DNA of 26,714 nt. It comes from a virus. The notes beneath the pieces are model-generated. The model saw only the letters and a list, made by a program, of their open reading frames with translations. It had not been told where the DNA came from and did not search any database. Positions 20,815 to 26,714 of this stretch are shown here, piece after piece. Location: positions 1 through 26,714 of the IMG/VR virus record IMGVR_UViG_3300021478_000277; one strand, 5' to 3'. Numbering within the stretch: position 1 is the first letter of the stretch; every line of letters begins with the position of its first letter. A program made the position numbers and the translations under genes.

Positions 20815-22623
20815 TTATGCTCGCTTTCCTAGTTCCTTTACAAGCCGTTCTTGCGGCTGGAATCCTGGCGTCGCCATTAGGTAGGCATCCACAATCCGCC
20901 ACGGGATAGGGTCAGACACTGAAACTTCGTAAACTCTGTCCCTGGACCTTCCCATACGCCTCCAGATGGCACGCTTGGTGTATTCCCCAGTCTTTCCGCA
21001 GTCTACCATGTAAATATTCGACCAGGCATGCCCGCCATCGTTTGACCATCGCAGCATCGCTTGCGGACCTCGAGCTAGCGCCGTGAAGTTCTGCGAAGTG
21101 GTCAAAAGCCCCAGCGTCGTCACGCCCAAGTACCAAGCTGTAGTCCCTGTTATGCTGAACATCTGGATTTGCGTTGGGTTGGCGGCATTGAATGCTACCG
21201 AAGTCGTTGTAAGCAGTCCTAGCGTGGTAATGCCTAGCTGCCAAGAAACTGTGTTGCCTGGATTGTTCAGGATGATTGGCACAACTGCGCCCGTTGATCC
21301 TGGCGTGCTTTGCAGCAAGCCTGCATCTGTTACTGTCACTGACCACAAGACCAAACCTGAGTCCTGCAAGGTAACGACTGTCGGAGCTCCACTGCCGCCT
21401 TGCAATGGAGGCGATGGCCCTAGCCCTGTCTCAAAGTCTACTTGCAGCTGATGATGGAAGATCCATTCTTGCTCGCTAGCTATATGCGGTGCTCTGCGGA
21501 CCCGTCTAATCGGATTGCCAAAGTCTGAGAAAATGTTCGTGCTCATGTTATAGACAGCGCCTGTAGTGTAATCCCCGACAAGGTGCATGCCGAAGTTGTA
21601 GGTATGGAATCGCGCTCTATGCGCTGTAAAAAATCCTGCGTTGTTCCAGTAGCCACGCTGATGCCACATCCCGGTTGCTACGTCGTAGACCCAGGTGGCG
21701 CTGGCTGTCGGGAAGTGCAGCACGTAGTAACTATGCCCTGAGTCCTGATAGCAGTAGGCAATCGCGTCTGTAAGTGTGGTGTACTGGCTCCAGGCATACT
21801 CCACGGCATGATTAGAGACTCTTGTAGGGCTGTAGCCTTGCGCTCTCCAGACAATTCCTGCGCCTCGTTCGTCACCGCCAAGCCAAAACACCGAATTATC
21901 CAAGCGAGCCGAGGACAAAGCTGCTATTGCTCCTTGCTCGAGGAAGCCTCCAGGGACTGGCTGAATAGCGTTTAGCAGCGTTCCAGCATTGTAGAGCACA
22001 ATCGACTTGTTGCCACCCCATAGCCATAGTTCCCTGTGATCGGCTAGCGAAGACACCACATTATCGGCAAAAAGCGAGACTTGGCTGACATTGGCGAGGT
22101 TCCAAGTGGTTGAATCTTCGAGGTTTGACAGCTGAAAAGTGTTGGAATTGGCTACTACAGCGATAAAGAAGCCATCAATGAAGTGCACTGCCTGCCACGG
22201 CCCTGCCTGCATCGCTACTGGTACTTGCGTCAGCGTGTTGGTGGCTAGGTTGAAGCTATAGCCTAAGCCTCCGGAAGCTATCAGTATTTGCGAGTTGCCC
22301 GGCGCTCCGCCGACCGTCATTGACACTGGATTGCCGTCGTTAATGATTCCTGTGTAGGTGATTTTGGTGCCATTCGACAGCAATTCAAACAGGCTGGTGC
22401 CAGCCACGAAGAACGTGCGGCCGTTGAATGCAGGCAAAGTGCCTCTGACAGGGTCGTTGCCAAGCGTGTAAAGCAGGCTCAGCCCTGGTGTAGGATAGAG
22501 GTAAGATCCAGCCTTGCCACCGCCTGACTCGTTCGTTTCGACGAGCCAGTTCATCGTCAACTGAGCATCGGCATTGACGCTCTGCGACTGGTACGATGGA
22601 CCGCATAGGCCGAAACGAGCCAA
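20815..22623 (-). CDS. gp10-like tail hub / packaged-DNA stabilisation protein (602 aa)
   Basis: The product begins MARFGLCGPSYQSQSVNADA and then NWLVETNE, the conserved start of the P22 gp10-type tail accessory or stabilisation proteins, followed by a region of about 300 residues of WD-like beta-propeller strands (AFNGRTFFVAGTSLFEL; WQAVHFIDGFFIAV). It starts at a TTG (22623) right after the upstream stop, with GAGGAAG before it. Between about residues 430 and 515 there is an inserted repeat of W-x-L-G-x-T-T-L-G-L-L-T-T type. The C-terminus reads LRWSNDGGHAWSN and KRAIWRRMGRSRDRVYEVSV, as in related proteins. The product closes the portal channel and binds the tail fibre or needle in P22. 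Confidence 0.8.
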   Translation of the reverse strand: MARFGLCGPSYQSQSVNADAQLTMNWLVETNESGGGKAGSYLYPTPGLSLLYTLGNDPVRGTLPAFNGRTFFVAGTSLFELLSNGTKITYTGIINDGNPVSMTVGGAPGNSQILIASGGLGYSFNLATNTLTQVPVAMQAGPWQAVHFIDGFFIAVVANSNTFQLSNLEDSTTWNLANVSQVSLFADNVVSSLADHRELWLWGGNKSIVLYNAGTLLNAIQPVPGGFLEQGAIAALSSARLDNSVFWLGGDERGAGIVWRAQGYSPTRVSNHAVEYAWSQYTTLTDAIAYCYQDSGHSYYVLHFPTASATWVYDVATGMWHQRGYWNNAGFFTAHRARFHTYNFGMHLVGDYTTGAVYNMSTNIFSDFGNPIRRVRRAPHIASEQEWIFHHQLQVDFETGLGPSPPLQGGSGAPTVVTLQDSGLVLWSVTVTDAGLLQSTPGSTGAVVPIILNNPGNTVSWQLGITTLGLLTTTSVAFNAANPTQIQMFSITGTTAWYLGVTTLGLLTTSQNFTALARGPQAMLRWSNDGGHAWSNIYMVDCGKTGEYTKRAIWRRMGRSRDRVYEVSVSDPIPWRIVDAYLMATPGFQPQERLVKELGKRA

Positions 22624-22842
22624 TTACTTCCTCTTTCTGCGCCGTAGTTCTTCGTCATCCTGCCTGGCTGAAATCGGGTATGGATGATCCCAGCGAGCTT
22701 TCAGCACATGCCCGCCAAGCTCAGCTAGAACTTGCCCGGCAAGCTTCTCTTTGTGCCCGTCGTCCTTCTCTGGGCCGCTTTTGTCTTCGTTCTGCCGCCC
22801 AAAAGCTGGGTCTGTTGGTTGTTTCTTTACGTCGTATGCCAT
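22624..22842 (-). CDS. Small charged hypothetical protein (72 aa)
   Basis: The ATG at 22842 has AAGGAG six bases upstream. The product is highly charged and hydrophilic (MAYDVKKQPTDPAFG; KSGPEKDDGHKEK), with a short helix containing LAGQVLAELGGHVL, and a basic C-terminus (DEELRRRKRK). It lies between the gp10-like gene and the plus-strand HNH gene, only 14 bases from the latter's start. No family is recognised. Confidence 0.6.
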   Translation of the reverse strand: MAYDVKKQPTDPAFGRQNEDKSGPEKDDGHKEKLAGQVLAELGGHVLKARWDHPYPISARQDDEELRRRKRK

Positions 22843-22856
22843 GGTAAACTCCTTCT

Positions 22857-23279
22857 ATGGAAAATTGGCTTGCAGTTACCGGATACGAAGGTATTTACGA
22901 GGTCAGTGACCATGGGCGAGTTCGTAGAATCGCAACATGGAAAGATAATTGGGGAACGGTGCGAAAGCCAAAAGGCTTTATTGCGCCACAGAAAAAAGGA
23001 GCTAATTATGCCGGAATATCGCTTTCCAGGGATGGCAAAAAATATCAAACCTATGTCCACATCCTTGTCATGAAAGCGTTTTTTGGCGGAATACCAGAAG
23101 GTCTTGAGCCGAACCACAAAGACGGAAACAAGTTCAACAATCACATCGACAACCTTGAACTCATTACCCATTCCGATAATTGCCATCACGCCCATGCCAA
23201 CCTCCTTTCTGTGACTCGTAATTCAAATGGCACCTTCAAAAAGTTCAGCCGCCTACCGTCCCGCGGGGAGGTCAGTTAG
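22857..23279 (+). CDS. NUMOD4/HNH homing-type endonuclease inserted antisense in the structural operon
   Basis: The product begins MENWLAVTGYEGIYEVSDHG, the NUMOD4 DNA-binding motif, and continues with RVRRIATWK and a Gly/Lys-rich strand. The HNH core is VHILVMKAFFGG, then EPNHKDGNKFNNHIDNLEL (residues about 82-100), with His, Asp, Asn and the 'HKDGnk.NN...NLE' pattern of homing nucleases (I-HmuI type). It is the only plus-strand gene in the late block. The start has no ribosome site; the 14 bases before it are instead the ribosome site of the minus-strand neighbour. The last 27 bases overlap the end of the gp4-like gene. It is probably a free-standing mobile element. Confidence 0.85.
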   Translation: MENWLAVTGYEGIYEVSDHGRVRRIATWKDNWGTVRKPKGFIAPQKKGANYAGISLSRDGKKYQTYVHILVMKAFFGGIPEGLEPNHKDGNKFNNHIDNLELITHSDNCHHAHANLLSVTRNSNGTFKKFSRLPSRGEVS

Positions 23280-23981
23280 CCAGTTCCACACCCTTCCACG
23301 TGGATTCACTACAGCTGGATCTGCCTGCATCTGTGGATTTGGCGCATTCATTGCCTTTAGAATTGCTTTGGTCATCATCGCCTGTGCAATGACTTCTGGC
23401 GGGGCTTGACGCCCGAATTCAGGCGCAAGATCGACTGCAAGGCAATAACGAATCGCCTTGAGGTATGCCGGAGGGAACGTAATGTCAGTGACCAAATCGG
23501 GGAAAGTCGTGAGTGGTGTCCAGCTATACAGCCGCGTCTTGACCAGTACGCTGGGGATGCACCAGTAGTTGAGGTTTCTGAGCGGGTAGGCATTGTCATC
23601 GTAGATCTTCTGCGGCAGCGTTGAACTGATTAGCTTTACAGGGATAAGCGACTGCCATTCTTGGAAGTCGAGCACTTGCAAAGGAAGTTCGAGCGGCTGG
23701 GCTGGATTGTTGAGGTTGACAATGCTATAGCGCTCGATGCGGGCTGGCCGCGGAATGTTGAAGTTGCCGCCAGTTCCGCAGGTATAGACTTGCTGGCCGG
23801 GAACAAGCGGGAATTCACTTAGCAGGATTGCAAAGACATTAAGCCGTTCAGCTTGCCAGGTATCCAGCATTTGCTGGAGGATGACAAGCCCATCGGCTGC
23901 TTCCATGCCCGAAGGAGTTTCGCCACTTGCCAAAACACCGATGAGCCGGAGAGCGCTTGCTATTATGTCCCCACCGGTGAT
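23253..23981 (-). CDS. gp4-like head-to-tail adaptor protein, putative ATC start (242 aa)
   Basis: The product includes GDIIASALRLIGVLASGETP near the start, then MEAADGLVILQQMLDTWQAE and LNVFAI, the N-terminal helices of the P22 gp4-like tail accessory factor family, and Trp/Pro-rich strands and a C-terminal helix (PPEVIAQAMMTKAILKAMN). No ATG, GTG or TTG precedes the conserved segment: the first is TTG at 23933, which would remove it. AGGAGG at 23992-23987 is followed after five bases by an ATC at 23981, with the stop of the upstream gene just before. I therefore place the start there. Gp4 binds the portal in P22 and prepares it for gp10 and the needle. Confidence 0.75.
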   Translation of the reverse strand: MTGGDIIASALRLIGVLASGETPSGMEAADGLVILQQMLDTWQAERLNVFAILLSEFPLVPGQQVYTCGTGGNFNIPRPARIERYSIVNLNNPAQPLELPLQVLDFQEWQSLIPVKLISSTLPQKIYDDNAYPLRNLNYWCIPSVLVKTRLYSWTPLTTFPDLVTDITFPPAYLKAIRYCLAVDLAPEFGRQAPPEVIAQAMMTKAILKAMNAPNPQMQADPAVVNPRGRVWNWLTDLPAGR

Positions 23982-23990
23982 GGCGCCCTC

Positions 23991-24257
23991 CTAGTTTATT
24001 GCCGCTTCTGGGATCGTTGACCAGCCCTTTTCAAGCAAAGCAGCTTCGTCGTCGGCGTCTTCCGCCCAGCAAGTCACGTAGGGATGGCGGTCCTTGACGC
24101 GTTGCGCTTGGCCTGCTTCCGAGACAATGATTCGCGGATAAGCTGGAGATATTTCTTCTCCCTGTCCCTTGGCCGCTTTCTTGTACAGCGCTTTAGGATA
24201 GTTTGGATCGCGGACTTCAAGCTGTGTGGGCTTCTGCTTTGGCTGCGGGATTGGCAT
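23991..24257 (-). CDS. Small hypothetical protein in the structural operon (88 aa)
   Basis: The product begins MPIPQPKQKPTQLEVRDPNYPKAL split by Pro/Lys-rich residues, then AYPRIIVSEAGQAQRVKDRH and CWAEDADDEAALLEKGWSTI. It is probably a small alpha-beta protein; no family is recognised. The ATG shares a base with the upstream stop (TAATG), and the stop is within the ribosome site region of the gp4-like gene. It may be a head or tail-joining accessory protein, but only position suggests that. Confidence 0.55.
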   Translation of the reverse strand: MPIPQPKQKPTQLEVRDPNYPKALYKKAAKGQGEEISPAYPRIIVSEAGQAQRVKDRHPYVTCWAEDADDEAALLEKGWSTIPEAAIN

Positions 24258-24508
24258 TATTCAGCATCCTTGTTGCCGCCAAACGCGTCAGGCTCGACAC
24301 GCTTACCATGCGGCTGGCCGCGACCTGCCTTCGGAACTGGATTGAATGAATTGGGGTAAGGATGCTCGTCACGGTGCGTTTCGCGGTGCGCATCCGGCAG
24401 CTTCCCAACCTTCGTCAATCCTACTTCGCCTTGCTGGTTCATGATGTGATCGTTCAAATGCTCAGGAAGCATGACTTTCTGGCCGTGCGGATGTGGATTG
24501 TGTCCCAT
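24257..24508 (-). CDS. Small hypothetical His-rich protein (83 aa)
   Basis: The ATG follows AAGGAGAA. The product begins MGHNPHPHGQKVMLPEHLND and is rich in His, Pro, Gly, Lys and Asp throughout, with little predicted regular structure. Several His-x-His patterns (PHPHG; DAHRETHRDEH) could bind metal, but this may simply reflect composition. No family is recognised. It is packed between the 172-residue structural gene and the 88-residue gene. Confidence 0.55.
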   Translation of the reverse strand: MGHNPHPHGQKVMLPEHLNDHIMNQQGEVGLTKVGKLPDAHRETHRDEHPYPNSFNPVPKAGRGQPHGKRVEPDAFGGNKDAE

Positions 24509-24517
24509 TTCTTCTCC

Positions 24518-25036
24518 TTAAGTCGTTGTCTCTACCGTGTAGAACACAGTGATATGGGCAGTGCCGCTGCCCGCAGCAAAGTTGTTGGTAGCCTTGGAAA
24601 TGGTGAATGCAGCATTCTCGTTCGTCGGAGGTGCAGCCGCTGTCGAAGTCCCTCCAAAAGCAAAGATTTGCTGCGATCGCTGGCCGGCAGTAGGCCCGGT
24701 AAAGACAGTATTGGCCGCCAAAGTCGCTGTCATGGAGCCAATTGAAAAAGTGACTGCCCCGCCAACGTCTGTATAGGCTGCCGTAACCCCTGAAACGCGA
24801 ATAAAGATCGTCTCAGGGCAAATCATTAGGCCAGGACCAGGAGCCGGAACAAGCGTTACCGGAACTGTCAGCAAAGCAAGGATTTGCGCCGAAGTAAGCA
24901 GAGTGTCTGTCCGGTAATCCATCTGGAAGGCATTCTGCAACGATTGAATGACTTCGCCTGCCAGAAATGCGCCTGATTTGCTGCTTGCCAGAGTTCCAGG
25001 CGTTGCCGCAAAAGGTAGAATTGCTGGTGTCGCCAT
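24518..25036 (-). CDS. Virion-associated beta-rich protein (172 aa)
   Basis: The ATG follows GAAGGAGAG. The product has a helical N-terminal part (LASSKSGAFLAGEVIQSLQN; YRTDTLLTSAQILALL) and a beta C-terminal part with Thr/Ala-rich strands (AVTFSIGSMTATLAANTVFT; AHITVFYTVETTT). No named family is recognised. It lies between the coat gene and the gp4-like gene, where decoration or head-completion proteins are common. A GC-rich hairpin lies just upstream of its ribosome site. Confidence 0.55.
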   Translation of the reverse strand: MATPAILPFAATPGTLASSKSGAFLAGEVIQSLQNAFQMDYRTDTLLTSAQILALLTVPVTLVPAPGPGLMICPETIFIRVSGVTAAYTDVGGAVTFSIGSMTATLAANTVFTGPTAGQRSQQIFAFGGTSTAAAPPTNENAAFTISKATNNFAAGSGTAHITVFYTVETTT

Positions 25037-25052
25037 ATCTCTCCTTCAAATT

Positions 25053-25074
25053 GGGGCGGAGTCCCCGCCGCCCC
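25053..25074 (-). terminator. GC-rich hairpin between two structural genes
   Basis: GGGGCGG at 25053-25059 and CCGCCCC at 25068-25074 form a perfect 7-bp stem with an 8-base loop. Read in the minus direction it is followed by AATTT and then by the ribosome site of the 172-residue gene. The U tract is short, so it may act as a partial terminator or an mRNA stabiliser that separates highly expressed genes upstream from those downstream. Confidence 0.4.
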
Positions 25075-25087
25075 GCGGGCTGAGATT

Positions 25088-25732
25088 TTATGCCTTACGA
25101 GATGGATACCAGAGCTGCGATGTCAAACTGCCGTCCAGAACAAAGTCAATGAACGTTCCGGCCGTCAAAGCAGCTACTGTTCCAGCAATCGCAATGCCTG
25201 TTCCACCGCCACCCGTCGCCCATGCCGCCGTACCATCCGTGATGATGGTGATACGAGTGCCGTTGACGTAGTTTTCCTCTGTGCTTGAGCCGGTGTAGCT
25301 CAGCAAGGCAGAAGTTGGCGGCTGCATGTTGGTGATGCTGGCAGAGCCGCTGACGTGGAAGAAGCCGCTGGGGCATACGATGCTGGCGGCAGAAGCTACG
25401 ACTGGGCCAGGCATCATAAAGCCAACTTCTGGCTGGACGATGCTGAATGCCTGGATGGCAGGCTTGAAGCCCAGAAAGTCAGCTGGCAGCCCTGATACGA
25501 TCGGAGCCAAAGCGTTGTGGCTCATCGCCCTGGTTCCGCCTACGCCGCGCTGCACTGTCACCACGACGCCGCTTACCGCTGTGACCAGCATCAATTCCTG
25601 GTCGCAGAGAATGTAGGTAATGCCTGCTCCAGTGTTGAATACTGGCGAGGTAATACCCGTAGCGGACGTTACGCTGAATACGGTCTGGTTGGGAGTCGTT
25701 GCGCCAACGATGGTTGTGTAGTTTAGGCTCAT
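25088..25732 (-). CDS. Structural protein next to the coat gene (214 aa)
   Basis: The ATG at 25732 overlaps the coat gene stop (ATGA); an earlier in-frame GTG/TTG-type start is not needed. The product begins MSLNYTTIVGATTPNQTVFS and is rich in short beta strands (YILCDQELMLVTAVSGVVVT VQ; GTRITIITDGTAAW). The motif MLVTAVSG...VQRGVGGT resembles small phage capsid or decoration proteins. No named family is assigned. A head decoration or stabilisation role is inferred from position just downstream of coat. Confidence 0.6.
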   Translation of the reverse strand: MSLNYTTIVGATTPNQTVFSVTSATGITSPVFNTGAGITYILCDQELMLVTAVSGVVVTVQRGVGGTRAMSHNALAPIVSGLPADFLGFKPAIQAFSIVQPEVGFMMPGPVVASAASIVCPSGFFHVSGSASITNMQPPTSALLSYTGSSTEENYVNGTRITIITDGTAAWATGGGGTGIAIAGTVAALTAGTFIDFVLDGSLTSQLWYPSRKA

Positions 25733-26714
25733 GATGCCACCCTGCAAGCAAGCTCGGGATAGAGCGTTGTCCAGCCGTACAGAACGTCAGTACGAGTCGG
25801 GAAACGATCTGTATTAATGTCATAGGCGCGAACGAGGCGAATGGAGATGCCTAGCTGCTTGTCAGCAACGCGAGCCGCCATGTCAACCCCACCCGGCAGC
25901 GGAAGATCCGCAGAACCAAGCGCAAAAGCATCCTTGTGGAATGCCAGTGCTTGAGGGCTTGATACGTTAGCTGCTGAAAGGCCGCCCAGCAAGTTGATAC
26001 TGACGCCGTTGCCTGGAGCTGCGGTAACGTTTTGGAACGGTCCGCTGGTAACGATTGCCGGCGATATCGTGAAGGTCATTGCACCGCCGCCTGTAGCTGT
26101 CGCGTTGGCTGTCACTACGAACTGCCGTAGCGCGCCAGTCGAAGCCTTGGACTGCGTATTGACCGCATATACGCCAGTTGCGCCAGAACCGAAAGTAATG
26201 ACATTCCCTGCCAGCAGCGTTGAAGTCGTTACCGTCCAGTTGCCTGATACGATAGATGTTGCTGTCGAGCCTGCCAGCGTGTAGGTAGGCTGCAAAATGC
26301 CATAGTTGCCCATGACATTGATGCCTACGTTCTGGTCCATTGACCACTTCATGCCAATCGACCGCCCCATTGTGCCTTCTTCGTACTGCCGGGCAATCTC
26401 GCTGGACTCTTGAAAGAGGCCTTTGAGAGTGTCAATGATAGTCGCCTGCATGGCTGGTGAAATGACCAAGCTGCGCAGATTGTCACGTGGCGCTGCTTCC
26501 TCATCGAGTCGCTGGCCAGCTTGCAAGTAGGTCAGAAGCGCGTTGGGAACCGTGCCAGGCGTGCCAATCACGTTGTTTACGTTCAGGTACTGTTGCATGC
26601 CGTCGTAGTCGATGTGGTTTGCAATGTTGGCAATCGCTGGACGAATGAAACGGTCGCTGAAGTCGTCAATGGATAGTGCGAGGTCTTGCGAGGTAAATGC
26701 AATGTCTACGCCTT
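25729..26714 (-). CDS. P22-type major coat protein (5' partial at right edge)
   Basis: The frame is open to the right edge, so the N-terminus is missing. The visible 327 residues contain the pattern of P22 coat (gp5, HK97 fold) proteins: LALSIDDFSDRFIRPAIANI, NVIGTPGTVP, AGQRLDEEAAPRDN, RSLVISPAMQATIIDTLKGL, IARQYEEGTMGRSIG and KWSMDQNV. An Ala/Thr-rich insertion-domain-like region follows, and the C-terminus has ISIRLVRAYDINTDRFPTRT with DVLYGW, also typical. A GGC-TAC-GAC segment before MQQYLN is part of the conserved sequence, so the ATG at 26598 is internal. It forms the capsid lattice. Confidence 0.88.
   Translation of the reverse strand, partial: GVDIAFTSQDLALSIDDFSDRFIRPAIANIANHIDYDGMQQYLNVNNVIGTPGTVPNALLTYLQAGQRLDEEAAPRDNLRSLVISPAMQATIIDTLKGLFQESSEIARQYEEGTMGRSIGMKWSMDQNVGINVMGNYGILQPTYTLAGSTATSIVSGNWTVTTSTLLAGNVITFGSGATGVYAVNTQSKASTGALRQFVVTANATATGGGAMTFTISPAIVTSGPFQNVTAAPGNGVSINLLGGLSAANVSSPQALAFHKDAFALGSADLPLPGGVDMAARVADKQLGISIRLVRAYDINTDRFPTRTDVLYGWTTLYPELACRVAS

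Noticed and set aside
22827-23195. Minus-strand open frame opposite the HNH gene
   Set aside because: It has no protein-like features and the plus frame carries clear NUMOD4 and HNH motifs.
1-26714. tRNA genes, attachment sites or insertion sequences
   Set aside because: No cloverleaf-like sequence, transposase gene or terminal inverted repeats were noticed by eye on either strand.

Overview
The window looks like part of the genome of a P22-like tailed phage (podovirus) or prophage, probably from an uncultured environmental bacterium. The evidence is a late gene block on the minus strand, read from right to left. It has a P22-type coat protein cut by the right edge, small virion proteins, a gp4-like head-tail adaptor, a gp10-like tail hub, small accessory proteins, three DNA-ejection-type proteins and then a set of fibre-like proteins. 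The order matches P22 (coat, 4, 10, ejection proteins, tailspike). Terminase, portal, integrase and tRNA genes are not visible, so lytic and temperate states cannot be told apart. The host is uncertain. A Tat-like lipoprotein, secreted beta-helix proteins and a DUF6745-type protein would fit Acidobacteriota or similar soil bacteria, but this is inference.

Layout. Positions 1-6927 hold plus-strand genes, mostly tiny and chained by ATGA/GTGA overlaps: a DUF6745-type protein with a striking 12-bp coding tandem repeat at the left edge, an HNH nuclease, a DUF559/Vsr-like nuclease, a run of small Cys-rich zinc-ribbon-like proteins, broken genes (a DNA methyltransferase N-terminus, a headless zinc ribbon, an amber-interrupted zinc ribbon), a stand-alone replisome-organiser C-terminal domain, a secreted protein and a Tat-like lipoprotein. 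Positions 6820-8034 (minus) hold very small membrane, coiled-coil and lipoprotein genes resembling a lysis or envelope cassette, though no endolysin is recognisable. Positions 8035-16215 (minus) hold five consecutive fibre or adhesion-type genes, every one beginning with an apparent signal peptide. Positions 16212-26714 (minus) hold ejection, tail and head genes, interrupted by one plus-strand NUMOD4/HNH homing-type endonuclease at 22857-23279. The two transcription directions converge near 6.9 kb.

How the genes work together. The right two thirds build the virion: capsid, adaptor, tail hub, ejection proteins and receptor-binding proteins. The left part looks like an early or accessory operon of nucleic-acid-binding and nuclease proteins. 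The most unusual feature is that the fibre module is predicted to be exported: the most upstream of these proteins carries a tailspike-type N-terminal domain directly after a signal-peptide-like segment. Phage virions are assembled in the cytoplasm, so either the fibres reach the virion by an unusual route or the proteins act on the host surface. Other points of interest are possible non-standard start codons (ATC for the gp4-like gene), the in-frame amber in a translationally coupled small gene, and the near-error-free combinatorial tetrapeptide repeat.
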